Notes: generated by a model not told the origin, from the sequence alone. Counted from the first letter of the stretch, positions 8,845-18,443 are shown. The stretch is DNA of 33,414 nucleotides from Balneolales bacterium (GCA_007133995.1 SLLP01000080.1:1-33414); one strand, 5' to 3'. Numbers and translations: made by a program.

Positions 8845-10533
8845 TTAGTGCCGGAAATGCCGGACTCCGGTAAATATCATCGCAATCCCTAGTTCATCCG
8901 CTTTTTTGATTACCTCGTCGTCACGAATGCTGCCACCCGGTTGAATCACAGCTGAGGCTCCGGCCCTGGCCGCCTCCTCCACACCGTCAGCAAAAGGAAA
9001 GAAGGCATCGGATGCGACAACAGAACCTTTCAAACTGTGCCCGAACCGTTCCGCTTTCTGTGCAGCTATTCGGGAAGAGTCAACACGGTTGGGCTGACCT
9101 GTGCCAACTCCTACGGTTTGCATATCATTGGCATAAACGATGGCGTTTGATTTTACAAGCTTGGCGATAATCCATGCAAATTCGAGATTTGCCTGCTGTT
9201 CGCGATCAGGTTTAACTTGTGTAACTATCTTGCGCGTCTCTCGTCTGAAACCCGTGTCGGCATGTTGCCAAAGGTACCCACCCACAGTCGATCGAACCTG
9301 GGGCACCGATCCGTCCGGCCATTTCCGTATACGGATCAGCCTTCTATTCGATTTGCGGGTCAGCAGCTCCAGAGCATCGTCAGAAAAATCAGGTGCAAGA
9401 ATGATTTCGCTGAATATCCTGTCAACACTTTCAGCCGTCTCTGAATCAACCGGTCGGTTGAAAAGGATAATACCGCCAAAAGGAGATATGGTGTCGGTTG
9501 AAAAGGCTTTCTCCCATGCTTCCGAAGGTGTGTCAGCCAGGGCCGCACCACAGGGGAGGCTATGTTTGAAAATGCCACAGAGTGCCTGGGTTGAGTCGAT
9601 GAAATCGGCACCAAGCAGAAGGGCAGCTTCCATATCAAGATAATTATTATAGCTCAGTTCCTTCCCGTGAAAACAATCAATAAATTGACCTGGATCACCA
9701 TAGACAGCCCCGGCCTGATGTGGATTTTCTCCATAGCGCAGCTTCTGGAAAAGCGGGGCCTTCAGATATACCGTATGGCTGATTTCTGGCTTAAGTTCAG
9801 ATCCCGGCCCTATATCGGAAGTTGACTCCGACTCAAAAACCTGTTTCTGCATATTATTCAAAGATTGCACGGACTCATGTGTATGATCCCGCGCATCCTC
9901 AAACAGTTTTTCGATTTCGCCTAAAAGGTGGGTTGATATGGCCAGGTCATAGGATGCCGTCAGCGAAAAGGCACTTGCTGCAAATGAAGCTCTTGTTGCT
10001 GCACTGATACTCCCATTGTTCCGGTCGATTTCTCCAAGTATTTTCACATATTGCTCCGGATGGGTTACAATGCAGACGTTCTCAAAGTTTTTTGCCGAAG
10101 CGCGAACCATGGCAGGTCCACCAATGTCTATGTTCTCAATTGCGTGTTCGGTATCATCTGGCCGTGATGCAATTGCCTCACCAAACGGATAAAGATTCAC
10201 AACCACGAGCTGTATGGGTTTAATCTCCAGCTTATCCAGGGTCTCTGCGTGCTCCCTGAGTCCTGGCCGGGCAAGCAAGCCCCCGTGAATTTTTGGATGC
10301 AACGTCTTAACCCGCCCATTCAGACACTCCGGAAATCCGGTGATCTCCGATACATCGGTTACTGGGATTCCTGATTCCCGCAGAAGCCGGGCTGTTCCAC
10401 CTGTGGAAATAATTTCAATCTGATGTTTGTGCAGACCGGATGCAAACTCCAGGATTTCGGTTTTATCTGATACGGAAATCAGCGCCCGCTTTACGGACAC
10501 ATTTTGCTTTTTTTTGATATAATTTGAAGCCAT
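8845..10533 (-). CDS. purH: Bifunctional AICAR transformylase / IMP cyclohydrolase
   Basis: 'RALISVSDKTEILEFA', 'ISTGGTARLL', 'GRVKTLHPKIHGG', 'LRYGENPHQ', 'SDAFFPFADGVEEAARAGASAVIQPGGSIRDDEVI'. Confidence 0.96.
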   Translation of the reverse strand: MASNYIKKKQNVSVKRALISVSDKTEILEFASGLHKHQIEIISTGGTARLLRESGIPVTDVSEITGFPECLNGRVKTLHPKIHGGLLARPGLREHAETLDKLEIKPIQLVVVNLYPFGEAIASRPDDTEHAIENIDIGGPAMVRASAKNFENVCIVTHPEQYVKILGEIDRNNGSISAATRASFAASAFSLTASYDLAISTHLLGEIEKLFEDARDHTHESVQSLNNMQKQVFESESTSDIGPGSELKPEISHTVYLKAPLFQKLRYGENPHQAGAVYGDPGQFIDCFHGKELSYNNYLDMEAALLLGADFIDSTQALCGIFKHSLPCGAALADTPSEAWEKAFSTDTISPFGGIILFNRPVDSETAESVDRIFSEIILAPDFSDDALELLTRKSNRRLIRIRKWPDGSVPQVRSTVGGYLWQHADTGFRRETRKIVTQVKPDREQQANLEFAWIIAKLVKSNAIVYANDMQTVGVGTGQPNRVDSSRIAAQKAERFGHSLKGSVVASDAFFPFADGVEEAARAGASAVIQPGGSIRDDEVIKKADELGIAMIFTGVRHFRH

Positions 10534-10654
10534 ATAATTGTTGGGGATAATATTGCTGGGTCTGTGTATTAACCTGGCATCTTTGCGATGGATATTGTTG
10601 TTTTATGGTCGCTGCATTCGTTGGCAATGTTACACTAACGCAATGACTTAGATC

Positions 10655-11245
10655 TCAGTAATTGGATAGCAGGAAACGTACAACTTTCGGATAAAGTAAA
10701 TGCTCCTGTTTGAGCACTTTGGCCGCAAGTGTTTCTGCAGTGTCTTCTGTGGATACAGGAACTTTGATTTGTGCGATGACCGGACCCGCATCATAGTCAC
10801 TTGATACAAAGTGAACCGTGCAGCCGGATTCTTTCTCCCGGTTGTCGATTACGGCCCGGTGTACCCGCATCCCATACCATCCTTTGCCCCCGTATTTGGG
10901 AAGCAGAGCAGGGTGGATGTTGATGATTTTCCTTGGATAGCGCTCGATAATGTGATCAGGTATCTTTTTCAGATAGCCGGCAAGTACAATAAGATGTGGT
11001 GCTTCCCGATCCAGGATGTCAGCCAGTTTTTTTGTGTAGTCTGCCGGATTGTCAAAATCCGTTGGGGATATCAATATCGTACGGATATCGTGTTCCGTTG
11101 CATAATCAAGGACGCCCGCATCCGGATTGTCACAAATAAGTGCCGCAATCCTTGCTGGAATCTCCTTTTTCAGGACAGACTGGTGCAAGGTCTTGAAGTT
11201 GGAGCCCGATCCGGAGGCGAAAACGACGATTCTTTTCTTATTCAA
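10655..11245 (-). CDS. purN: Phosphoribosylglycinamide formyltransferase (apparent TTG start overlapping the upstream stop as TTGA)
   Basis: 'IVVFASGSGSNFKTL', 'LAGYLKKIP', 'IINIHPALLPKYGGKGWYGMRVH', 'SGCTVHFVSSDYDAGPVI'. Confidence 0.94.
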   Translation of the reverse strand: MNKKRIVVFASGSGSNFKTLHQSVLKKEIPARIAALICDNPDAGVLDYATEHDIRTILISPTDFDNPADYTKKLADILDREAPHLIVLAGYLKKIPDHIIERYPRKIINIHPALLPKYGGKGWYGMRVHRAVIDNREKESGCTVHFVSSDYDAGPVIAQIKVPVSTEDTAETLAAKVLKQEHLLYPKVVRFLLSNY

Positions 11246-12165
11246 TGTTCAAATATGCTGTCTTTACTGGTGATTTTTACCGTATTACCGAATGAAATGG
11301 ACACTTCCACGCCAAGCGGGAAAGGGATCTTATGGTCAATATGACCATAAGGAACATCCGTGATTACTGGAAGTTCTGTATCTTTCAGCAATCGATCCAG
11401 AACTTTTTCCATGGACGGGATATCGTCAAAGATTTCTTTCTCCGGCGGTGAAAAAGAACCGAAAATGACGGCATTGGCTTCTTCAAACCATCCGGCCAAC
11501 TTGGCCTGCCACAAATACCCTTCGGTTTTGTGCCGAGGTTCACCAACGTCTTCAAGGATGGGGATACTGGCACTCATTTCAGGGAAATAGGGAGATCCAG
11601 CCAGCTTGGCACCGACCGAAAGTGTACCGGGAAGTGCTATGCCCTGAACCTCTCCACTACTACGATTTGTCGGAACGTTCAGATTGTAATCGATTTTACC
11701 GGTATGCATGAAGTTCCAAAATGAATTCTCAAAATCGGGATGTACCGTATTCACATAAAAATCGGTTGCCGGCATTCCGGCAGAGAGAGACGGCAGACCC
11801 GTTTTTGCGTAGATACCCCATTCCAGTGCGGTTATGTCACTGTACCCGATCATTAGTTTGCGGGCTGATTTAATGTCATTGTAATCGAGCAGCGGAAGCA
11901 TGGCACTGCTGCCAAAACCGCCTCTTGCAAAAAAAATTATATCCACAGAGGAGTCATTGACAAGATCCATCAATTCAGATGCGCGCTTTTCTGCATTGCC
12001 TGCAAGGTAGTTGTCCCTTGCATGGCAACTCGGCTTGACAATGGCACGATAGCCTCGTTTTTCAAAGTAGGCGACGCCATTTTTTAATCTTTGAGGGTCA
12101 ATGGGGGAGGAGGGTGCCATCACACCTATGGTTCCATTGGCAGGCAGCGGTCGGAGTTTTACCAT
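11242..12165 (-). CDS. LD-carboxypeptidase (peptidase family S66, MccF-like)
   Basis: 'IGVMAPSSPID', 'IIFFARGGFGSSAMLPLLDYN', 'MIGYSDITAL' nucleophile elbow, C-terminal 'DVPYGHIDHKIPFPLGVEVSI'. Confidence 0.92.
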   Translation of the reverse strand: MVKLRPLPANGTIGVMAPSSPIDPQRLKNGVAYFEKRGYRAIVKPSCHARDNYLAGNAEKRASELMDLVNDSSVDIIFFARGGFGSSAMLPLLDYNDIKSARKLMIGYSDITALEWGIYAKTGLPSLSAGMPATDFYVNTVHPDFENSFWNFMHTGKIDYNLNVPTNRSSGEVQGIALPGTLSVGAKLAGSPYFPEMSASIPILEDVGEPRHKTEGYLWQAKLAGWFEEANAVIFGSFSPPEKEIFDDIPSMEKVLDRLLKDTELPVITDVPYGHIDHKIPFPLGVEVSISFGNTVKITSKDSIFEH

Positions 12166-12176
12166 GGTTGATTTTT

Positions 12177-13247
12177 CTACTTCGTTTCGACAGGGCTGAA
12201 CACTTTATAGTTTTCAAGGCTCCAGGTGATTTGCTTGAACGTAATTACGATAGTGGCAGTGATGGGCACTGCAATCAGCATTCCGAATATCCCGGCCAGT
12301 TCCGCACCGGTCATGACAACAAACAGGATCACCAGGGGGTGCAGATTGGCTGATCGTGAGAAAAGTGTTGGCTGGACTACAGTGACATCAATGATCTGTG
12401 TGATGAGAATTGCGGAAAAAACATAGATAACCAATGAGAAATCACCTGTTTCCAGAATAGAAACAATGATGGAGAGAATGTAGCCGATTACAGGTCCGAA
12501 ATAGGGTATGATATTGGCTACACCTACGGAAATACCCACTGAAAGTGCATTATTAAGGCCTGCAAAACTAAGGGTGATGGTCGCAGTGGTGGCGATAATG
12601 ATGCTTTGTAAACCGACACTTTTGAAATAGGTGACCAGTCGTTTCTCAACTTTTTCAATGCCGGTAAGAACGGTTTCAAAGTATCGGTTGGGAATAATCT
12701 GGAGCACGTTGCGACGAAGTTTGGCTCCGTCTTTGAGAATGAAAAAGGTTGCAAACGGAATTACGATAAATGCCCAGAAGATGTTTGCAAAAATACCAAA
12801 TATGTTATTGATGGTTTGAGAAATGTCATCTGTATGAAATAGCACTGCCACGGCATTTGGAACATTGTCACGTAGAAATCCTTCTGGAAGAAACGGCATT
12901 CTTTCCAGGATCTGTTCTTCAATTTCTGTGGTAACAGCAAGTACGGCATCCAGATTCAACTGTTGCCCGAGCATGATAACCTGGTTGGCGATAGCAGGAA
13001 GGATCGTACTGGAGAACCAAACCAGAAGCAGGACAAGCGAAGATATGACAAGGCTGATAGCCAGTGTCCGGTTCATTCCAACAGATTGCATCCGGTTAAC
13101 AAAGGGATCCAGAATGTAAGATATAACCAGAGCGATCAGAGCGTACAGTACAAGTGTGAAAAAGCGATAGAGAGCAGCCAGAACCAGTAAAACAACAACC
13201 AGTCCAATGACCAATCGAATAAAGCGTTCGATATTAAAGCTCTTCAT
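12177..13247 (-). CDS. AI-2E transporter / PerM family permease
   Basis: Polytopic protein with 'YILDPFVNRMQ', 'NIIPYFGPVIGYILS', 'VVQPTLFSRSANLHPLVILFVVMTGAELAGIFGMLIAVPITAT'. Confidence 0.92.
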   Translation of the reverse strand: MKSFNIERFIRLVIGLVVVLLVLAALYRFFTLVLYALIALVISYILDPFVNRMQSVGMNRTLAISLVISSLVLLLVWFSSTILPAIANQVIMLGQQLNLDAVLAVTTEIEEQILERMPFLPEGFLRDNVPNAVAVLFHTDDISQTINNIFGIFANIFWAFIVIPFATFFILKDGAKLRRNVLQIIPNRYFETVLTGIEKVEKRLVTYFKSVGLQSIIIATTATITLSFAGLNNALSVGISVGVANIIPYFGPVIGYILSIIVSILETGDFSLVIYVFSAILITQIIDVTVVQPTLFSRSANLHPLVILFVVMTGAELAGIFGMLIAVPITATIVITFKQITWSLENYKVFSPVETK

Positions 13248-13908
13248 TCTCCAGCTTATTTAACAGTTCATCGCATTTCTCAATCACAATATAGCCAGGA
13301 AACCCCCTTCGTATGAGAAAATCCACGAGTTTTTTCTTGCGCTTCAAACCCGGGTCGGTTCTCATCAGCCGTTTGGCGGCACTTTTGGCGGCCGCTTCAA
13401 GGGATTCGATCAGCTGCTGATCAGTAAACACGTTCTTCAGGGCAGCATCAATATACTGTTTTTTTAATCCTTTTTGGGCTAAAGACATGCGAATTTTCAC
13501 AGGACCCCATCCATGCAGCTCCTTTTTATTACTTGCAAAGCTCTTTGCGAAAAGGGCATCATCAAGATATCCTTTTTTAATAATGGCATTCAGAGCTTCC
13601 TGCGCGTCTTCTCCGGTATGGCCCTTCGCCTGGCATTTTTTTATGATTTCACTTGAACTGTGATTTCTGACAGCCAGCCATCGGTAAATCTGATTGTTTA
13701 TGCGATGTATCCGTTCTGCTTTGACAAGTTCCCTGTATTGCTCTCTTGTGATTATATCGCCAGTTTTGATTCCGGATTTATCTATGACATCGCGGTAAAA
13801 TCCATCGAGGAAGGTATCTTCAATAAATAGCGATACCCGGTCCCTTTTCTTTTTCTGAGCGATAATATCGGTACATCGCCCCGGGAGGGGTAACGCAGAT
13901 TCATCCAT
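13234..13908 (-). CDS. recX: Regulatory protein RecX
   Basis: 'RWLAVRNHSSSEIIKKC', 'KGYLDDALFAKSFASNKKELHGWGPVKIRMSLAQKGL', adjacent to recA. Confidence 0.9.
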   Translation of the reverse strand: MDESALPLPGRCTDIIAQKKKRDRVSLFIEDTFLDGFYRDVIDKSGIKTGDIITREQYRELVKAERIHRINNQIYRWLAVRNHSSSEIIKKCQAKGHTGEDAQEALNAIIKKGYLDDALFAKSFASNKKELHGWGPVKIRMSLAQKGLKKQYIDAALKNVFTDQQLIESLEAAAKSAAKRLMRTDPGLKRKKKLVDFLIRRGFPGYIVIEKCDELLNKLENEEL

Positions 13909-13990
13909 GCAGTTCAGGAATTATTGATTGTCAGTTGAAGATGCATAAAGAGAGATGGAAAAAGTGATATAAAGCAATGACTGTGAAAAT

Positions 13991-15103
13991 CTAGTCCTTA
14001 CCTGCATCGCTTGCAGAAGCAACAGCTACTGGTGTAACTTTACCTGCAGATTTCTTCTTGTCGGAACTGCTGGTCTTGTCTGCTGTTGTGTCCTTACCAT
14101 CGTCCGGGTAGTGATCAGGCATTAGCTTACGTCTCACCATAATTTCGATTTCTGAGTTGAGCTTGGGATCCTCCTGGAGGAATTGCATGGCCGAATCGGT
14201 TCCCTGACCTATTGGCTCGCCGTCATAACGATACCAGCTGCCTCTCTTTTGAACAATGTCATATTGAACGGCAAGGTCCAACAGCTCCGCAATGCGGGAT
14301 ATGCCCTGGCCATACATGATATTGAATTCGCAGGTCTTGAATGGTGGTGCTACCTTGTTTTTAACCACTTTGACCTTGGTACGATTGCCGATAACATCAT
14401 CTCCCCGCTTGATTGCCCCAATACGCCGGATATCAATTCTGACTGAGGAATAGAACTTGAGTGCTTTACCACCGGTTGTAGTTTCCGGATTACCGAACAT
14501 TACACCGATTTTTTCTCTGAGCTGGTTGATAAAGATGACGGCTGTGTGAGTGCGGTTGACCACACCTGTGAGCTTGCGGAGGGCCTGGGACATCAGCCGT
14601 GCCTGAAGTCCGACCTGTGAGTCGCCCATCTCACCGTCCAGCTCCGCTCGCGGAACCAGTGCAGCCACAGAATCAATCACAACGACATCAAGTGCAGCCG
14701 ACCGGATCAGGGTTTCTGCGATCTCCAGAGCCTGCTCGCCGCTATCGGGCTGTGATATGAGCAGTTCATCAATTTTTATACCCAGTGCTTTACCGTATTT
14801 GGGATCAAATGCATGTTCCGCATCGATGAGTGCCGCATGTCCACCTGCTTTTTGCGCCTCGGCAATGACATGCAGGGCGAGTGTGGTTTTACCACTCGAT
14901 TCCGGTCCATATATCTCGGTTACACGACCACGCGGGATGCCGCCCACCCCAAGAACGTGGTCCACAAGCATTGATCCTGTAGATATGCACGGGATGTTCT
15001 CAATGGGTTGGTCGCCCAGCCGCATGATGGTTCCTTTGCCGTACTGTTTTTCAATCTGGCCAACCGCCAAATCTATTGCTTTTCTGCGTTCATTATCAGA
15101 CAT
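13991..15103 (-). CDS. recA: Recombinase RecA
   Basis: '[13 protein letters not shown]' Walker A, '[18 protein letters not shown]', '[31 protein letters not shown]'. Confidence 0.98.
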   Translation of the reverse strand: MSDNERRKAIDLAVGQIEKQYGKGTIMRLGDQPIENIPCISTGSMLVDHVLGVGGIPRGRVTEIYGPESSGKTTLALHVIAEAQKAGGHAALIDAEHAFDPKYGKALGIKIDELLISQPDSGEQALEIAETLIRSAALDVVVIDSVAALVPRAELDGEMGDSQVGLQARLMSQALRKLTGVVNRTHTAVIFINQLREKIGVMFGNPETTTGGKALKFYSSVRIDIRRIGAIKRGDDVIGNRTKVKVVKNKVAPPFKTCEFNIMYGQGISRIAELLDLAVQYDIVQKRGSWYRYDGEPIGQGTDSAMQFLQEDPKLNSEIEIMVRRKLMPDHYPDDGKDTTADKTSSSDKKKSAGKVTPVAVASASDAGKD

Positions 15104-15140
15104 GGATTTTCACTCCTTGGGTATATGTGTAAAATATGTT

Positions 15141-15173
15141 TGAATATAATTTCTTTTTGCAATAAAACCAAAA
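15141..15173 (-). promoter_or_regulatory. Candidate recA promoter (TTTTG-N20-TATATTCA)
   Basis: Minus strand TTTTG (15169-15173) and TATATTCA (15141-15148), 20-nt spacer, upstream of the recA RBS (AAGGAGTG). Confidence 0.35.
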
Positions 15174-15231
15174 TTGCAATAGATCTTCTTTATCAATATA
15201 GACAGGGAACCGAAACAAAACTTACAATCCA

Positions 15232-15252
15232 TTTAGTGATAAATCCACTAAA
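15232..15252. repeat. Inverted repeat TTTAGTG-N7-CACTAAA in the recA/tatD divergent intergenic region
   Basis: Perfect 7-bp arms at 15232-15238 and 15246-15252. Confidence 0.55.
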
Positions 15253-15397
15253 AATATCGCTCTTTTGTGATATTGCCGGACGATCTGTGTTTGAGCATAG
15301 ACTGTCCATCGATATCAGCAACGAGAATTCTTATCTTGGTCGTGATTCACATGCCGTAACAAACACGGATGAAGTTCTGAAATAATTTACATGACAA

Positions 15398-16159
15398 ATG
15401 ATTGATACTCACTCCCATATTTACCTGCCGCAATTTTCAAAAGACTTGTCCCATGTGCTGAACCGAGCTGCAGAGGCGGGAATTACCGACATCATGATGC
15501 CGGCAATTGACTTCGGTTCTTTGGATCAGATGGATGCGCTTCATCATCCGCATATCCGGTTTCACAGGATGACCGGCATTCACCCCTGTGATGTGAACAG
15601 CACGAAAGAGAGTACAGGCGATCGGCTTATTCAACTGGGCGAGTCGGATGAAATCATTGCCATAGGCGAGACAGGGCTGGACTACTACTGGTCAAAAGAT
15701 TACATCAACATTCAAAAAAAGAGCCTCAGAGAGCATTGCCAGGCCGCGAAAACACTGAACAAACCTGTAGTCCTGCACAACCGCGACAGTACGGAAGACC
15801 TGCTGGACATCATTGAAGAGCAGCAGGATGGACGCTTGCGAGGCGTCTGGCACTGTTTCAACGGTACATTGGAGCAGGGTCGACGAGCGTTGGACCTTGG
15901 GTTGTATCTGGGAATCGGCGGTGTGGTCACGTTCAAGAATGCAGGGGTGGACCGGGTAGTGGCGACTATGCCGCCAGACAGTCTGGTTCTCGAAACGGAT
16001 GCCCCCTATCTGGCGCCGGTACCCAAGCGGGGAAAACGGAATGAACCGTCATACATGAAATTCACGGCCGAAAAGCTTTCGGAGCTGTTTGAAATATCTC
16101 TTGAGGAGACGGACCGCATCACCACGGAAAATGCCCGCAGGCTGTTTCGTCTTTCCTGA
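15398..16159 (+). CDS. tatD: TatD-family metal-dependent hydrolase (DNase)
   Basis: 'MIDTHSHIYLPQF', 'AIGETGLDYYW', 'PVVLHNRDS', 'GVWHCFNGT', 'LVLETDAPYLAP'. Confidence 0.95.
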   Translation: MIDTHSHIYLPQFSKDLSHVLNRAAEAGITDIMMPAIDFGSLDQMDALHHPHIRFHRMTGIHPCDVNSTKESTGDRLIQLGESDEIIAIGETGLDYYWSKDYINIQKKSLREHCQAAKTLNKPVVLHNRDSTEDLLDIIEEQQDGRLRGVWHCFNGTLEQGRRALDLGLYLGIGGVVTFKNAGVDRVVATMPPDSLVLETDAPYLAPVPKRGKRNEPSYMKFTAEKLSELFEISLEETDRITTENARRLFRLS

Positions 16160-16231
16160 AACGAGTTGCATCCGCATTCATATTCATACCACATCACATT
16201 CGTGATGAATGATGATGTTTTGCAGCTCGTT
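16160..16231. other. Long-range stem (11 bp incl. one G-U on the + strand) enclosing a 6-bp hairpin, immediately after the tatD stop
   Basis: AACGAGTTGCA (16160-16170) pairs with TGCAGCTCGTT (16221-16231); inner CATCAC (16192-16197) pairs with GTGATG (16202-16207). Confidence 0.5.
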
Positions 16232-16381
16232 CCGTCCGTCCGTATTTACATCCAGGAAAAAGGCAATCGGTGTCTGCATAATATTGTATTACATACTTGT
16301 GCTGATGCATGCCATAATCATCCCTGGAACCCGCCATGAGCCTGATAAAGCTATAATATCTTGCCTGATGTCTGCAAAATA

Positions 16382-17032
16382 TCAGGATCTGTCCTTCACC
16401 GGAAAAGTGATATAGTCGTCGCACAATTTGGCCAGGCTTCGGCGCAGGTGGCTGGAGACCAGGATGGTGCCGCCACTGCTTTTATACTCGTCCAACAGCT
16501 CAAGCGATGCCTTTTTACTCGATTCATCAAGTGCGCGGAACGGTTCATCTAGCAGAATGATCTCCGGCTGTGTGATGAGGCTGCAGGCCAGCATCGTCTT
16601 CTGCAGCATGCCGCTGGAGTAGGTACCGATCAGGTTTTCCCGCCGTTCGTCGAAATGGAGCCGTTCGAAGAGCGAGTCCATCCGGCGGGGCGATTCGCTG
16701 TCGTTCCACTTCTTGCGTGCCCGAAGGGTCCATTCCATCAGCTCATTGGCGCTCAGGTAGCCCGGAAGGTCCGCGGCATCGGTCACAATACCGATGTGCT
16801 GCAAAAACTTGTGCGGGGCATCGTAGATCGGCTCCCCGGAAAAAGTGATGGTCCCCTCGGTTGGGAACGCCGTGATAGAGACCAGGCGCAGGAACGTCGT
16901 CTTACCGGAACCGTTGGCACCGATGAGACCGGTAGCCGTACCCTTGGGGAAATGATGATTCATCCCTGATATGACCATGGGTCCGGTTCCGTACCGTTTG
17001 GACAACTGTTTGACTTTCAAGAAATCAGTCAT
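16382..17032 (-). CDS. ABC transporter ATP-binding protein
   Basis: 'GLIGANGSGKTTFLRL' Walker A, 'YSSGMLQKTMLACSL' signature, 'EIILLDEPFRALDE' Walker B, 'ILVSSHL' H-loop. Confidence 0.95.
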   Translation of the reverse strand: MTDFLKVKQLSKRYGTGPMVISGMNHHFPKGTATGLIGANGSGKTTFLRLVSITAFPTEGTITFSGEPIYDAPHKFLQHIGIVTDAADLPGYLSANELMEWTLRARKKWNDSESPRRMDSLFERLHFDERRENLIGTYSSGMLQKTMLACSLITQPEIILLDEPFRALDESSKKASLELLDEYKSSGGTILVSSHLRRSLAKLCDDYITFPVKDRS

Positions 17033-17054
17033 GTGGATGGTGTTTGGCTATGTA

Positions 17055-17071
17055 AATCAGAATTTCTGATT
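17055..17071. promoter_or_regulatory. Perfect dyad AATCAGAA-T-TTCTGATT between the membrane-protein gene and the ABC ATPase gene
   Basis: 17-nt odd palindrome with 8-bp arms, 22 nt upstream of the ABC ATPase ATG (17032). Confidence 0.45.
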
Positions 17072-17132
17072 CTCTGGTTGGGAAATTTCTTGTTCTTAGG
17101 ATTTGCTGCAGATCATGATGATGCATGCGCTG

Positions 17133-18395
17133 TCATGCATATTGTTTTTTGAAAGCGAATTCGTTGTTCCGGGTAATAAGCCAGGCAGAAACGGCCGATA
17201 CGACCACATCGGTCACGGCCCAGGCAGGTACCGCCTGCCAGCTCACCGCCGATGAAAACAGCGCTGCTGCTGCTACGGTCAGGATCAGCGCCAGTGTCCA
17301 TCGTGTCTGCAGGAAAAACCGTGCGATGACCCAGTCAACAGGCGGCATCATCCACCAGTGAAAAACCGGTGGCGAAAGGCTGGATCCCGCCACAGGCCAG
17401 GCCAGCATGTTCTTCGCCAGGATCCAGAAAACCAGCCAGCCGGCATGCCATGAGTCCGGGGTCCCGATCCAGATCAGCAGCCAGTAGGTGAAGCTGAGCA
17501 GTGCGATGATGCGTCCTATCGGACGCTTACGGTCCAGCTGGATGATCTGGGTCCATACGGCGGCACGCCACCGCGAAGGCACCCAGTAAATGGCTTCATA
17601 TGCAGCGGGATCACGAGATTCTCCGGTACCGGTTACGGGATTGGTAAACAGCTCGTCATAGAAGGCATCGCTCTGGTAGTACAGACGATCGAACCGGCCG
17701 ACCTCACGACTGAGCCGAAATCCCGCATACCCCAGAAACAGGACAAAAGGGAGGACCGCCAGATGCACTTGCGGGATGGCGGCGGCAACGACCACGCTCA
17801 TCATCCCGACAAAAGTGACCATGATCGTGCTCATGAATGTAGGGAACATGCCTGCATCCACCGGAGTACTCTTTCCGACCGAATCCAGTGATTGAAAGAG
17901 CCACCGGCCGGCCTTGCCCTCATTCCAGCGCTGCGAGCGTTCGCTGATGGTCACAAATCGGTACAGCGAGTAGATCATGATGGCTGTAAGGGCAAGGATT
18001 CCCGTGGCGAAAAGCCGTGTTTTCTCGTGGAATTCTTGCGTGGGTGCCGTACTGTCACCAAAAGCGATCACGGCTGCAGCCATTATTCCGAACAGCCAGA
18101 GTGCACGTAACTTCACCAGATGGTGAAGAAACAGCCGCCGTGGTGAGGGATTGATCTGGAGGATGAGGGTCTTGTCGCTGTCCGGGAAGAGCAGGTGCGG
18201 GGTGATGAATGCCATACATGCGGCGAAGGCCATGGCCAGATAACGAAAGAGGATGGTGCGATCCGCCAGTGCCAGGTCATGTGACAGCCAGAGCAGCGCG
18301 AGGAGCATTGCCAGTCCGGGCACTATGGCGGTAACCCTGCGCGCCAGCGAGGTGTGGCGTCCTGGAATGGTGCGGTAAGTCAGTGGTCTGATCAT
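17133..18395 (-). CDS. Polytopic membrane protein, probable permease partner of the adjacent ABC ATPase
   Basis: Multiple hydrophobic segments; same strand and immediately upstream of the ABC ATPase; no family motif recognised. Confidence 0.7.
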   Translation of the reverse strand: MIRPLTYRTIPGRHTSLARRVTAIVPGLAMLLALLWLSHDLALADRTILFRYLAMAFAACMAFITPHLLFPDSDKTLILQINPSPRRLFLHHLVKLRALWLFGIMAAAVIAFGDSTAPTQEFHEKTRLFATGILALTAIMIYSLYRFVTISERSQRWNEGKAGRWLFQSLDSVGKSTPVDAGMFPTFMSTIMVTFVGMMSVVVAAAIPQVHLAVLPFVLFLGYAGFRLSREVGRFDRLYYQSDAFYDELFTNPVTGTGESRDPAAYEAIYWVPSRWRAAVWTQIIQLDRKRPIGRIIALLSFTYWLLIWIGTPDSWHAGWLVFWILAKNMLAWPVAGSSLSPPVFHWWMMPPVDWVIARFFLQTRWTLALILTVAAAALFSSAVSWQAVPAWAVTDVVVSAVSAWLITRNNEFAFKKQYA

Positions 18396-18443
18396 GGATG
18401 CCGTTTTAGACCGGTCTGCCGACGTGGTGTGGGTGTGTGTCGT

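Noticed and set aside
15008-15385. 125-aa ORF through the recA start region and the recA/tatD gap
   Set aside because: Half lies antisense to recA; no motif; the intergenic part better fits promoter DNA. A decayed gene cannot be excluded.
16231-16242. CCGTCCGTCCGT triplet of tetranucleotides
   Set aside because: Only three units; too short to call a functional repeat.
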